Assembly: GCF_004353825.1 (NCBI RefSeq)
Contig: NZ_SMNA01000006.1
Span: 1 to 64,000, forward strand
Source: Occultella glacieicola
Lineage (GTDB): Bacteria; Actinomycetota; Actinomycetes; Actinomycetales; Beutenbergiaceae
Length of the DNA stretch: 64,000 bases
Direction: 5' to 3'
Part shown: positions 1-8,168 of the stretch, piece by piece
Layout: each line of letters starts with the position of its first letter
How positions within the stretch are numbered: the first letter of the stretch is position 1
Notes under the pieces: model-generated
Databases searched by the model: none
What the model was told of the DNA's origin: nothing
Seen by the model: only the letters and a program-made list of their open reading frames with translations
Made by a program: the position numbers and the translations under genes

Positions 1-273
1 TGCCGGTATGTTCGGTCGCCCACCACGGCCCGCCCGGCGCCGGGACTCCCGCCGCGGGGATCGGCGCCCTCGTCCGCCCCGGCGGTGCACCCGGGGCCGG
101 TGGGGGCCGCCGCGGCGACCACGCGGGAACGCGCCGTCGGCGTGTCGGTGCAACACGCCGTCGGGCTCCGGGCACCCACGCCCGACCCCGGCGGTGACGC
201 GGGCGACCTGGCCGACGCGATCGCCGCCCTCCTCGACGACGAGGCGGACCTGCGCGGGGTGCGACGGCCATGA
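1..273 (+). CDS. 3' end of an unidentified eCIS-operon protein (partial)
   Basis: The reading frame is open from the first base and stops at a TGA that overlaps the next ATG (ATGA, 270-273), so this is the tail of a gene that begins before the window. About 90 residues are visible: a proline/alanine/glycine-rich stretch followed by a short acidic helix ending in LDDEADLRGVRRP. No family is recognisable from this piece. The position directly before hub and baseplate genes, with translational coupling, makes a contractile-tail structural role likely, but that is inference from context. Confidence 0.6.
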   Translation, partial: CRYVRSPTTARPAPGLPPRGSAPSSAPAVHPGPVGAAAATTRERAVGVSVQHAVGLRAPTPDPGGDAGDLADAIAALLDDEADLRGVRRP

Positions 274-929
274 CCGCCTCCATGCCCCTGGTGGGCGACG
301 TGCCCCTCGCGTCGGTGCAACGCATCGAACACGAGCTGGACGGCGGGTTCGAGGCGGTCGGTGTGCCCGGCCTCGACGGAGACGTGCTGCAGCGCGCCGG
401 GCGCGGCGCCCACGTGATCCGCATGAGCGGCGTGCTGGCCGGTGAGACCGCGCGGGACGACCTCGGCACCCTCCAGGGCCTGGCCGGCGCGGGCGAGGAG
501 GTCGTCTTCTCGGCCGACATCACCAGCGCCCTGGAACTCGAGCGGGTGGTCGTCGCGTATCTGCACGTGCAGGAGGTGGCCGGCACCCAGAACCTCATCG
601 GCTACGAGGTGCACCTGGTGGAGAGCCCGCCCCTGCCCCCGCCCGCCGAGGTGAGCGCGTTCGGGGGCCTCGGTGACTTCGGGCTCGGCGACCTCGGCTT
701 CGACACGGACGTGCTCGGCGACATCGCCGGTCTGGCGGGTGAGGTGGCGGGTGCCGTCGACGCCGTGATGGAGGTCGCCGACCAACTCGCCGCCCTGGCC
801 GCCCTCGGATCCATCGACGTCGGTGGCCCGCTCGCCCCGATGAGTGACGCGGTCGGTGCCCTCACCTCCGGCGCCGGCACATTCGCGACCGTGACACAGT
901 CGCTCGGCACCCTCCTCGGGGGGCCGTGA
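270..929 (+). CDS. contractile injection system hub/tail-adaptor-like protein
   Basis: This encodes 219 residues. The first ~115 form a compact beta-rich domain that resembles the small adaptor domains preceding the gpD hub in contractile phages and eCIS (DNA-circularisation-N/Pvc7-type position), with a conserved-looking segment RMSGVLAGE near residue 50. The C-terminal ~100 residues are Gly/Ala/Asp-rich and helical, with repeated GLGDLG-like phrases, and no LysM domain is evident. The start ATG overlaps the upstream stop and the stop overlaps the next start, so expression is coupled. A tail role rests mainly on gene order; the exact family is uncertain. Confidence 0.55.
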   Translation: MTASMPLVGDVPLASVQRIEHELDGGFEAVGVPGLDGDVLQRAGRGAHVIRMSGVLAGETARDDLGTLQGLAGAGEEVVFSADITSALELERVVVAYLHVQEVAGTQNLIGYEVHLVESPPLPPPAEVSAFGGLGDFGLGDLGFDTDVLGDIAGLAGEVAGAVDAVMEVADQLAALAALGSIDVGGPLAPMSDAVGALTSGAGTFATVTQSLGTLLGGP

Positions 930-1960
930 TGAGCGTGTTGACGGTCGCCGCGAGCGCCACGGTCGGCAGCCTGAGCTACGCCTCGAACATCTCCTCGGTC
1001 CGGGTGGACCTCGCGCTCGCCCCCGGAGTGGCCAGCGCACTGCTGGTGCTGCCCCGGGACCTGCGCGTCGAGGCCGAGCCGGGCGAGGACGTCGAGATCG
1101 CCCTCCGCGGCGAGGGCGAGGATGAGGTGCGCGTGTTCACGGGCACCGTGCAGGCCGTGCGGCGCTCGCTCGGCGAGGTCACCGTGATCTGCGGCGACGC
1201 TGCGGCCGCGCTCGCCGGGATCCGCACCGGTGCCACCTTCGAGCAGCAGTCGGCCGGCGCGATCGTGCGGGCCCTGATCCGGGAGGCGGGCGCGCGGGCC
1301 GGTACGGTCGACCTGGACCTCGACCTGGTCACCTACGTGGCTCATCAGGGCCGGACCGCACTCGAGCATGTCGCCACCCTCGCGGGCTGGGCGGGCGCCA
1401 TCGCCTCGTCGAACCCCGACGGCGGCCTGGACGTGCTGCGGTTCCCGTCACCGCCGGCCGACGTGGCGCTTCGCTACGGCCGGGAGATCGCCGAACTCAC
1501 CCTGACCGCCGGGCAACGGTCGGCCGACGTGGCCCTGGCCGGTTCCGGGCCGGCCGGGAGCACGTCCGCACCGGGTGCCCGCCGGCAGAGCACCGGCGTG
1601 GTGCCGAGCGACGCCGCCGGTCCGGACGCGACCACTGTGCGCGAGGCGGCCCCGGCCCTGCGCACGCCGACGGCCGTGAGCGGGGCCACCCGGGCCCGGA
1701 ACGCTCGCAACGGCGCGCCCCGGCTCACGGGCGGGTGCTGGCTGGTGCCCGGACTGCGGGCCGGCACCACCGTGGAGATCGCGGACGCACCACGACCGGG
1801 AGCGGCCGGACCGTGGCTGCTGACCCGGGTGCAGCACCGGGTCGGCCCGGGCGCCCGCGGGCTCACCCGGTTCGAGGGGATCGGCCTCGCGGCCACCGGC
1901 GGTGGAGCGCTCGGAGCCCTGCTCGGCGCCGCCGGCGACGCATTCGGGGGACTGCCGTGA
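929..1960 (+). CDS. gpD/gp27-like baseplate hub protein
   Basis: This 343-residue protein has the layout of phage late control protein D and the gp27 half of VgrG. An N-terminal beta domain reads a ligand-like strand pattern (VEAEPGEDVEIAL, then VFTGTVQAV), a middle helical segment carries the QQSAGAIVRALIREAG motif (residues ~110-125), and a second beta domain follows. A linker of ~50 residues rich in Ala/Thr/Pro separates the halves. It would form the trimeric hub joining tube to spike. ATG 929 overlaps the upstream TGA by one base; GTG 926 is an alternative. Unlike Pvc8/Afp8 or VgrG, the spike OB domain is encoded by the next gene. Confidence 0.7.
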   Translation: MSVLTVAASATVGSLSYASNISSVRVDLALAPGVASALLVLPRDLRVEAEPGEDVEIALRGEGEDEVRVFTGTVQAVRRSLGEVTVICGDAAAALAGIRTGATFEQQSAGAIVRALIREAGARAGTVDLDLDLVTYVAHQGRTALEHVATLAGWAGAIASSNPDGGLDVLRFPSPPADVALRYGREIAELTLTAGQRSADVALAGSGPAGSTSAPGARRQSTGVVPSDAAGPDATTVREAAPALRTPTAVSGATRARNARNGAPRLTGGCWLVPGLRAGTTVEIADAPRPGAAGPWLLTRVQHRVGPGARGLTRFEGIGLAATGGGALGALLGAAGDAFGGLP

Positions 1961-2616
1961 GCTCGGCCCTGTTCGACTCGGTGACCCGGATCGCCCGGCA
2001 CGAGGTATCCGCGCGCCCGGCGGTGGCGATCGGCGTGGTCCGCGACGTGTTCGACGGCTCGGGCGCCCCACCGGACCACGCCGTGACCGTGGAACTGCGG
2101 GAGAGCGGACTCGTGCTGCCCGAGGTGACCATCGCCGTCGGAGCGCTCGGGGTCGCGGCCACCCCCGAACCCGGGGACCTCGTCGTCGTCGTGTTCGCCG
2201 ACGGTGACGTGCACGCCCCGGTGGTGGTGGGCCGGCTCTACCACGCCGACCTCGCTCCACCCGAGCACGGCGCCGGGGATCTCGTGCTCCGGCTGCCCGC
2301 CGGTTCCTCCGACCCCAACTTCCAGTTCGTGCTCCGCGGCGGCGATCCGAAACTCACGATCGGGCTCGGCCCCGACGTCCGGCTCGAGGCGGACGACGCC
2401 ATGGTGCACCTGGTGGTCGGCGACGCCGAGGCGAAACTCGAGGCGGCCGGCGGCGGCCGGGCCGAGATCATCGTCGGCGACGCGACCATCACCCTGACCG
2501 GTCGGGGCGACCTGGAACTGAGGACAACCGGAAAGCTCACGCTGCAGGGTGCGGACGTGGAGGTCAAGGGTGACTCCTCGGTGACCATCTCGGCGCCACA
2601 GGTGAAGGTGAACTGA
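1957..2616 (+). CDS. gpV/gp5-like spike protein (OB-fold plus beta-helix)
   Basis: The start is GTG 1957, overlapping the previous stop (GTGA), giving 219 residues. Residues ~20-100 look like the VgrG/gpV OB-fold, with the typical PEPGDLVVVVFADGD...PVVVGRLY pattern. The remainder is a run of short alternating strands (IIVGDATITLTGRGDLELRTTGKL) typical of a trimeric beta-helical spike. It should sit on the gpD-like hub as the membrane-piercing needle, tipped by the PAAR-like product of the next gene. The order hub, spike, PAAR is standard for contractile systems; splitting of hub and spike resembles phages more than canonical eCIS. Confidence 0.75.
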   Translation: MSSALFDSVTRIARHEVSARPAVAIGVVRDVFDGSGAPPDHAVTVELRESGLVLPEVTIAVGALGVAATPEPGDLVVVVFADGDVHAPVVVGRLYHADLAPPEHGAGDLVLRLPAGSSDPNFQFVLRGGDPKLTIGLGPDVRLEADDAMVHLVVGDAEAKLEAAGGGRAEIIVGDATITLTGRGDLELRTTGKLTLQGADVEVKGDSSVTISAPQVKVN

Positions 2617-2617
2617 C

Positions 2618-3016
2618 ATGGGCAGCCCCGCGGCGAACGGCGACTCGACGGTCCAGGGCGTGGACATCCATATCGTCATGGTGCCCTCACCCGGCGGTCC
2701 GATCCCGACCCCGCTGCCGCACCCGTTCTCCGGGACGATGTCCTCGGGTCTCGTCTCCAGCGTGCTGATCGCCGGGGCACCCGCCGCGGTGGTCGGCTCC
2801 GTCGCCGCCAACAAGCCGGCGCACGTGGCGACCCCGCCCGGGACCTCCTTCCAGAGCCCGCCCAAGGACCAGGGAAAGGTGTCGACGGGCAGCCGGAGCG
2901 TGACGATCGGTGGCCAGGGCGCCGCCCGGGCCGGGGACCCGGTCGAGACCTGCAACGACCCCGCCGACGCACCGGTCTCGGTGATCGTCGCCTCCACGTC
3001 GGTGCTGATCGGTTGA
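2618..3016 (+). CDS. PAAR-like spike-tip protein (DUF4150-like)
   Basis: This protein of 132 residues is full of Pro-Gly turns and short hydrophobic strands (GGPIPTPLPHPFSG, VLIAGAPAAVVGS, RSVTIGGQGAARAGDPVETC), the signature of PAAR-repeat cones. His35, one further His (HVATPP) and Cys in VETCND are candidate metal ligands. Such proteins sharpen the spike trimer and can carry effectors. ATG 2618 follows the spike stop by one base, so the two are translated together. The family assignment is good at the PAAR-superfamily level; the precise subfamily is less sure. Confidence 0.7.
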   Translation: MGSPAANGDSTVQGVDIHIVMVPSPGGPIPTPLPHPFSGTMSSGLVSSVLIAGAPAAVVGSVAANKPAHVATPPGTSFQSPPKDQGKVSTGSRSVTIGGQGAARAGDPVETCNDPADAPVSVIVASTSVLIG

Positions 3017-3022
3017 GTGCCC

Positions 3023-3613
3023 ATGACCGACAGCAGGTACGCGCACCTCGGGACCGACCTCCGCGTCATCCTCGGCCCCGCCGGATTCGGCGCCCACGAC
3101 ACCTCCTCGTTGGACCTGCGGCCCGTGGCCAGGCCCGCACAGCGCGCCGTGCCCACGCGCAGGGGTCTGGGACCCCGGCCGCCGGTCGGTGCCGGCGCCG
3201 CCACCGACGTCGGTGCGCCCGGCGAGGGGGGATCGGCGCAGGGCTGGTCGCCCGAGCCGCCGGGCGCCGTCGAACTCGCGGACCTCGACCCGGTCACCGG
3301 GCGGGAGAACCTCGCGCAGGCCCTCACCCTGCGGCTGCTCACCCCGAAGGGCACGCTGGCCGCCCTCGGGCACGCCGGGTACGGCTCCCGCCTCGGGGAA
3401 CTGATCGGACGGAACAAGACCGAGGCGCTGCGCGGGCTGTGCCGCGCTTACATCCTCGAGGCGGTCCGCGAGGAACCCCGGGTGCAGGACAAGCCTCGGG
3501 CGATCGTCTTCGATCCGCGCCGTGAGCAGCCGTGGAACTTCGTGGTGGAGATCGTGGTGGTGCCCGTGACCGGCGGCGACCCGGTGACCCTCGGTCTGGA
3601 GGTAGGACTGTGA
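3023..3613 (+). CDS. gp25-like baseplate wedge protein
   Basis: ATG 3023 gives 196 residues; GTG 3017, adjoining the upstream stop, is an equally possible start. The C-terminal ~115 residues match the GPW/gp25 family: a run of REN.AQAL.LRLLTPKG, GYGSRLGELIG, then an Arg/Glu helix and a closing beta segment (WNFVVEIVVVPV). Gp25 nucleates sheath assembly at the baseplate. Compared with the usual ~110-140 residues there is an extra Pro/Gly/Ala-rich stretch at roughly residues 35-90, which looks like a disordered insertion. The stop overlaps the next start. Confidence 0.75.
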   Translation: MTDSRYAHLGTDLRVILGPAGFGAHDTSSLDLRPVARPAQRAVPTRRGLGPRPPVGAGAATDVGAPGEGGSAQGWSPEPPGAVELADLDPVTGRENLAQALTLRLLTPKGTLAALGHAGYGSRLGELIGRNKTEALRGLCRAYILEAVREEPRVQDKPRAIVFDPRREQPWNFVVEIVVVPVTGGDPVTLGLEVGL

Positions 3614-5349
3614 CCGAGCAGCCGACCTACGGCCCACGCCTGTACCCGGACATCGTGCGGGACCTGCTCACCACGCTTACCGGCGGCACGGTGCGCGAGG
3701 CGGTCACCGCCCCCGTGGACGGACCGGTGGTGCTGGACCGGCTCGCCCAGCGGCCGGTCCGCCGGGTCTCCCACCTGGACGGGCTCACCCCGGTCGGCGC
3801 CACGAACGTCCCGGTGCGGTTCACCGACGCGGACTTCGAGCTCGCCGACCTCGACGGCGACGGTGAACCGGACGCGATCGTGTTCCGCGAGAACGGCCGC
3901 AAGCCGGCCCCGGGCACCACACTGACGGTCAACTACTACCCGGCGCAGATCGCCAGGCCGGTTCCGTTGACCGACCTGAACGTCGGATCCGTGGTGCGGA
4001 CCCTGCTCGAGACGGTCGGCCGGGAGGTCGCCCAGACCGAGCAGTACCTCGACCTCATCTACCGGTCGGCGTTCATCGAGACCGCCGAGGGCGGTTCGCT
4101 CGACCGGGTGGTCGCGCTGATCGGCATGCAGCGGCTGCCCGCGGGCTTCCCGCTGGTGAGCGTGCAGTTCTCCCGGAACGCGGCCACCGGCGGCCGGGTC
4201 ACCCTGCCGGCGGGCACCGTGGTCACCGACGCCGCCGCGAACCGGTACGCCACCGTGACGGATCTGAGCCTGGAGCCCGGCGAGGCGTCCCGCTCGGTGC
4301 TCGCCGCCGGCCTCACCCCGGACACCGCGCTCGTCGGGCCCGCCGCGCTCGACCGGTTCGAGACGATCGTCGCCGGGGTCACCACGGTCACCAACCCCGG
4401 TGAGGCCTACCGGCAGGCGGCCGCCGAGAGCGACACCGACCTGCGCCGCAGGTCCCGCGGTGCCCTGCACGGGGCCGTGCGCGGCACCATCGATGCGCTG
4501 CGCTTCGGGGTGCTCGCCGTGCAGGGGGTCCGATCGGTCGAGATCACCGAGTTCCCGAACGGGCGCGCGGGCGAGGTTCGGATCGACGTGGCCTACGAGA
4601 GTCCGGACGACACCGTGACACCCGGCGCGGTCGCTCGCCGCATCGAGGAGCTGCGCCCGGCCGGGATCAGGATCGTGCCCTGGCCGCCCGCGCCGGCGGC
4701 ACGCAGGCAGATCCGGGTGCAGGTGGCCCTCGTGCTCGCCGGGACCGGCGTGTCCGGCGCGGAGTTCGCCGGCCTGACGACCGGCGTCGAGGAACGGGTC
4801 ACGGCCCGCCTCACCGGTCTGGCCCCGGGCGCCCCGGTGCGGGTGAACGCCCTGGTCGCGGCCGTGCTCGCCGACGCCCGCATCGCCGACGCCGAGATCG
4901 GCTTCACCGGTGCCGACGGCACCGCGATCGGCACGCTCACCCTCGCCGCTGGGGAGGTGCTGGACGTGCTGCACCCGTTCGCCTTCCCGCCGCCGACGGC
5001 CGAACGCACCGACGCGACCCAGGTCGCGACCGTCTCCTTCGTCGAGGTCAGCCTGCCCGTGCACCTCCAGCCCGGCGTCACCCTCGCGGAGGCCGCGGAG
5101 GCGATCGGCCTCGCCATCGACGGCCACCTCGCCACCCGCAGCCCGGACCGCCCGCTCACCGTCGACGGCGTCGCGGCCGCCGTTCGGGACGACACCCGGT
5201 ACTCGCTCGTGCGGGAACTCGCGAGCCTGCTCGTGGAGCACGCCGGGCAGTTCACCCAGCTCCTCGACGGCCAGGGCAGCTACCAGGTGGGTGCGGCGGA
5301 GCAGCTCCAGCGCCGGGGGGACGCCGGCGTGAGCGAGGACGGGACATGA
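3610..5349 (+). CDS. baseplate J/gp6-like assembly protein
   Basis: The start is GTG 3610, overlapping the gp25-like stop (GTGA), giving 579 residues. The protein matches the baseplate J / Pvc11-Afp11 group: an N-terminal helical part with ETVGREVAQTEQYLDLIYRSAFIETAEG (~130-160, quoted in pieces), a central beta domain with LPAGTVVTDAA, and the diagnostic E.YRQAAAESDTDLRRRSR...GTIDALRFG segment at ~265-305. It builds the wedge ring that clamps hub and sheath. A calcium-loop-like DLDGDGEPDAIVF stands near residue 82. The next gene starts in its stop codon. Confidence 0.75.
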   Translation: MTEQPTYGPRLYPDIVRDLLTTLTGGTVREAVTAPVDGPVVLDRLAQRPVRRVSHLDGLTPVGATNVPVRFTDADFELADLDGDGEPDAIVFRENGRKPAPGTTLTVNYYPAQIARPVPLTDLNVGSVVRTLLETVGREVAQTEQYLDLIYRSAFIETAEGGSLDRVVALIGMQRLPAGFPLVSVQFSRNAATGGRVTLPAGTVVTDAAANRYATVTDLSLEPGEASRSVLAAGLTPDTALVGPAALDRFETIVAGVTTVTNPGEAYRQAAAESDTDLRRRSRGALHGAVRGTIDALRFGVLAVQGVRSVEITEFPNGRAGEVRIDVAYESPDDTVTPGAVARRIEELRPAGIRIVPWPPAPAARRQIRVQVALVLAGTGVSGAEFAGLTTGVEERVTARLTGLAPGAPVRVNALVAAVLADARIADAEIGFTGADGTAIGTLTLAAGEVLDVLHPFAFPPPTAERTDATQVATVSFVEVSLPVHLQPGVTLAEAAEAIGLAIDGHLATRSPDRPLTVDGVAAAVRDDTRYSLVRELASLLVEHAGQFTQLLDGQGSYQVGAAEQLQRRGDAGVSEDGT

Positions 5350-6617
5350 GTGGCCACGCGGAGGCGATGACCGAGCGGTTGCCCACCCTGTACCGCGACG
5401 GTGACCTGGTTCGCGGCCTCGCCGAGGTGATCGGCCTCCAGCTCGAGATCCTCGACTCCGAGGCCCGCATCGTGCAGCGGGCACACTGGTTCGACGCCAC
5501 CGTGGAGCGGGCCGAGGCGGCCGCCCTCGGCGCCCTGCTCGGCATCGGCGCCGAGCCGTGGCAGACCCTGGGCGAGTACCGCGCCTGGTTCCACGCCCTG
5601 CGCACCGCCCGGGTGCGCGACGGTGCGGTCACCGGCGCGGCGCTACGGCGGTTCGTCACGATGTTCGCCGAGGCGTTCGAGCGGACCAATCGCCTGGAGG
5701 CCCTCGGTCCGTTCGACGCCTGGCCCCCGGCCGCGGTCCGCCGAGGGCACGCGTTCGTGGAGAACCCGCCCACCTCCAACGCGGCCCGGTTCGGCGGGGA
5801 CGCCGCCGAGCCGCTGACCCGGCAGGCGGTCACGAACACCGGGCTCGATGCCGCGGACGCGAGCATCCTGTTCACCGGCACCGCGGTGGGGGAGTACGTG
5901 CCGGTGATCGTCAACCTCACCACCGGGGAGGCGTTGGTCTACCTCGATGCCGTCGGGGTCGGGCAGCGGCTCTGGGTGTACGCCGGCGACGACCACACCG
6001 TGACTGCCGAACTCGAGCAGGCGGACGTGACGCACCGGATGCGGCACGTCCGGCGGGTCACCCCCGGGACCGCGTGGACCACCGACGACATCGGCGCCGA
6101 GACCCGGGCGTTGCGTCTGCCCCCCGGTGACAACGACCTCTGGTTCCTTCCGGTCGCGCACTTCGACTCCCCGGGCCTGGACCGGGTGCTGCTGGCCCTG
6201 GCGGACCTCGACCTGCACCAGGGTCGCTGGGACGCCACGACGTTCGACCACGCGCTGTTCTACCAGGACCCCGGCGTGGTCATCGACCTGACCTGGACCG
6301 AGACCGCCCCGGCCCAGGTCCGCCTGGACCTCGACGCGGGCACGCTGCTCAACGACTCCGGTGACACCGACGCCGCCCTGCTGGCCCGCGCCGAACTGGA
6401 CACCTCGCTCGGGCTGGGGGTCCGGTCGCTGGCCGCCGCCGGCGTGCGCGCCGAGGTACGGCTCCGCCCGCTGCACGACAGCCAGCGCCAACTCGACCAC
6501 CTGGTGTTCGTCAGCGGACGGCAGGTGAGTGAGGCGGGCACCGTCGGGATCGACCGGCTGCGCGACGCCGGCGGGGTGTACGGCGTCACCGGCTACGGCG
6601 ACAGCACGTACCAATAG
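5346..6617 (+). CDS. phage tail protein I-like baseplate protein
   Basis: This 423-residue protein is translationally coupled to the baseplate J-like gene. Residues ~8-120 resemble phage tail protein I (gpI/gp7-region): an opening MTERLPTLYRDGDLVRGLAEVI, then a helical block with ALGALLGI and YRAWFHALRTARVRDGAVTG. The remaining 300 residues form a beta-rich extension without a recognised domain, including PTSNAARFGGDA and later strands. The position after J fits P2-like order J-I. The extension may replace Pvc12-type sequence. Function as a baseplate component is likely; the role of the C-terminal part is unknown. Confidence 0.6.
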   Translation: MSGHAEAMTERLPTLYRDGDLVRGLAEVIGLQLEILDSEARIVQRAHWFDATVERAEAAALGALLGIGAEPWQTLGEYRAWFHALRTARVRDGAVTGAALRRFVTMFAEAFERTNRLEALGPFDAWPPAAVRRGHAFVENPPTSNAARFGGDAAEPLTRQAVTNTGLDAADASILFTGTAVGEYVPVIVNLTTGEALVYLDAVGVGQRLWVYAGDDHTVTAELEQADVTHRMRHVRRVTPGTAWTTDDIGAETRALRLPPGDNDLWFLPVAHFDSPGLDRVLLALADLDLHQGRWDATTFDHALFYQDPGVVIDLTWTETAPAQVRLDLDAGTLLNDSGDTDAALLARAELDTSLGLGVRSLAAAGVRAEVRLRPLHDSQRQLDHLVFVSGRQVSEAGTVGIDRLRDAGGVYGVTGYGDSTYQ

Positions 6618-6670
6618 GCAGGAACGGCCCGTGGAGCGGGCCGTCGACCAGGGATCGGAGGGAGCGAGCG

Positions 6671-7174
6671 ATGCGAGCGGTACTGCGACTGGAGCTGCGG
6701 GAGAGGTCCGGCGCGCTGCTGACCCGGCGCGAGGCCCACAACACCGTGCTCGCGACCGGTGGCCGGATGATCGCCGACCTGTTCTCCGGGGCGGGCGCGG
6801 CCATCACCCACATGTCGGTGGGCACCAGCGACGACGCACCGGACGCCGTCGACGTGACCGCCCTCGCGAACGACGACGGGACCGGGGCACCCGGCCTGGT
6901 CGGGGAGACCACCGTCGCGATCGACGCCGGGGCGTTCACGACCGAGGTGGACCAGACCCGCCGGCGGGTGGTGGTGCGGGTGCGGGCCACGCTCGGCGAC
7001 GCGGCCGCCGTCGGGACCCTGCGGGAGGCGAGCCTGATGTCCCGCCGCTCCGGCGGCGACGTGCTCTACAACCGCGTGGTGTTCCCGCCCGTGACGAAGG
7101 GCGACAACCACGACCTCTCCCTGTTCTGGGAGGTCGAGTTCCCGTACGGCGACCTGCAATGGCTCGTCCGATGA
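6671..7174 (+). CDS. phage tail-type accessory protein, function unknown
   Basis: This 167-residue protein has a purine-rich site (ggaggga) ~8 bases before ATG 6671. It opens with beta strands (RAVLRLELRERSG), contains the phrase ITHMSVGTSDDAP, and ends with VLYNRVVFPPVTKGDNHDLSLFWEVEF. Phrases of this kind occur in phage and tailocin tail proteins attached to baseplates or fibres. There are no membrane segments or signal peptide. The 53-base gap before it is the first real spacer in the operon. A short tail or fibre attachment protein is the best guess. Confidence 0.5.
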   Translation: MRAVLRLELRERSGALLTRREAHNTVLATGGRMIADLFSGAGAAITHMSVGTSDDAPDAVDVTALANDDGTGAPGLVGETTVAIDAGAFTTEVDQTRRRVVVRVRATLGDAAAVGTLREASLMSRRSGGDVLYNRVVFPPVTKGDNHDLSLFWEVEFPYGDLQWLVR

Positions 7175-7211
7175 CCAGCGGCGCGCGCGCCCGAGGCACG
7201 AGGAGGCAGTG

Positions 7212-8168
7212 ATGGCTGCGATCAAGGGCAGCTTGAACGTCAAGCTGAGCAACTACCCGCCGGCGAACGCCGGCGCGCTCGTGAAGCTCACGAACCCGTC
7301 CACGGGCCAGGTGATCGAGCGCAAGCCCTTCCTGGACGGCTCGCTCGTGGTGCGGGACATCGACCCGGGGGAGTGGCAGGTGCAGGTGCTGCACCCGAAC
7401 GTGACGCTGCCGCTGTTCGCGAAGCCGATCCGGGTGCTGCCGCAGCGGCTGCCCACGTTCGTGCCGGTCCCGATCGACCCGATCGACTTCCGGGACACGC
7501 CCATCGTGGACGTCCCGGACGCGAACCTGGCGCCCGTGCAGCAGGCCGCCTCCGCCGTGCGCACCCAGGCCAGCGCCGTCGGGGGCAAGGGCGCCGGTGA
7601 GGTGATCCGTGCGGAGGACTGGAACCAGCTCGTCGGCGCGGTCACCGACCTCGCCGGTGCGGTCCTGGAACTGGCCTCCCTGGTCAGCCCGCGGGGCCAC
7701 GACCACCCCGAGATCGCCACGAAGATCGACGAGGTCCAGGGCAATCTGCGCCGGTTCGTCACCGCGTTCGGGCAGAGCCTGCTCGAACTGCGCCGCGACA
7801 TCGAGAACGAGAACCTGCGCCGGTACACGGTCGACATGCTCGACGTCGGGGGCGTGGTCGGTCCGGCGCGGGACCGGATCATCGGCCGGGTCGCCGAGCT
7901 GGAGACGTCGCTGTACGCGACCCCGGTGGAGTTCAGCGCCAAGATGGCGGCGACCGGCACCGTGCTCGCCGCGGAGGTGAACGAGATCGCGGTCGGCAAG
8001 GGCGCCGAGGCGGCGGAGTTCCTCGCCACGCCGCAGGTGCAGAAGGTCCTCACGCTGTCCCAGTCGCTGGCCGCCTCGGGCGGGCAGATCACGGCCGAGG
8101 AGGAGCTCGGCACCTACCGCCGGACCGGGGTGGCCCTGGGCGGGTCCAAGGTCGGGTTCCTGAGATGA
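7212..8168 (+). CDS. fibre-like protein with beta-sandwich N-terminus and DWN/HDHP module
   Basis: AGGAGG at 7201-7206 sets the start at ATG 7212 (318 residues) rather than GTG 7209. Residues ~1-85 look like a carboxypeptidase-regulatory-like beta-sandwich (GSLNVKLSNYPPANAGALVKL, then DIDPGEWQVQVL). At 132-167 a helical module carries IRAEDWNQLVGA (Asp136-Trp137-Asn138) and, 27 residues on, GHDHPE (His163, His165). The same spacing recurs in the next protein. The rest is helical coiled-coil-like. It is presumably an external fibre or baseplate decoration; no exact homologue is recognised. Its stop overlaps the next ATG. Confidence 0.5.
   Translation: MAAIKGSLNVKLSNYPPANAGALVKLTNPSTGQVIERKPFLDGSLVVRDIDPGEWQVQVLHPNVTLPLFAKPIRVLPQRLPTFVPVPIDPIDFRDTPIVDVPDANLAPVQQAASAVRTQASAVGGKGAGEVIRAEDWNQLVGAVTDLAGAVLELASLVSPRGHDHPEIATKIDEVQGNLRRFVTAFGQSLLELRRDIENENLRRYTVDMLDVGGVVGPARDRIIGRVAELETSLYATPVEFSAKMAATGTVLAAEVNEIAVGKGAEAAEFLATPQVQKVLTLSQSLAASGGQITAEEELGTYRRTGVALGGSKVGFLR

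Noticed and set aside
8-445. Arg/Pro-rich plus-strand frame at the window start
   Set aside because: It overlaps the coupled ATGA junction at 270-273 and has shadow-like composition; the frame open from base 1 and ending at 273 is preferred.
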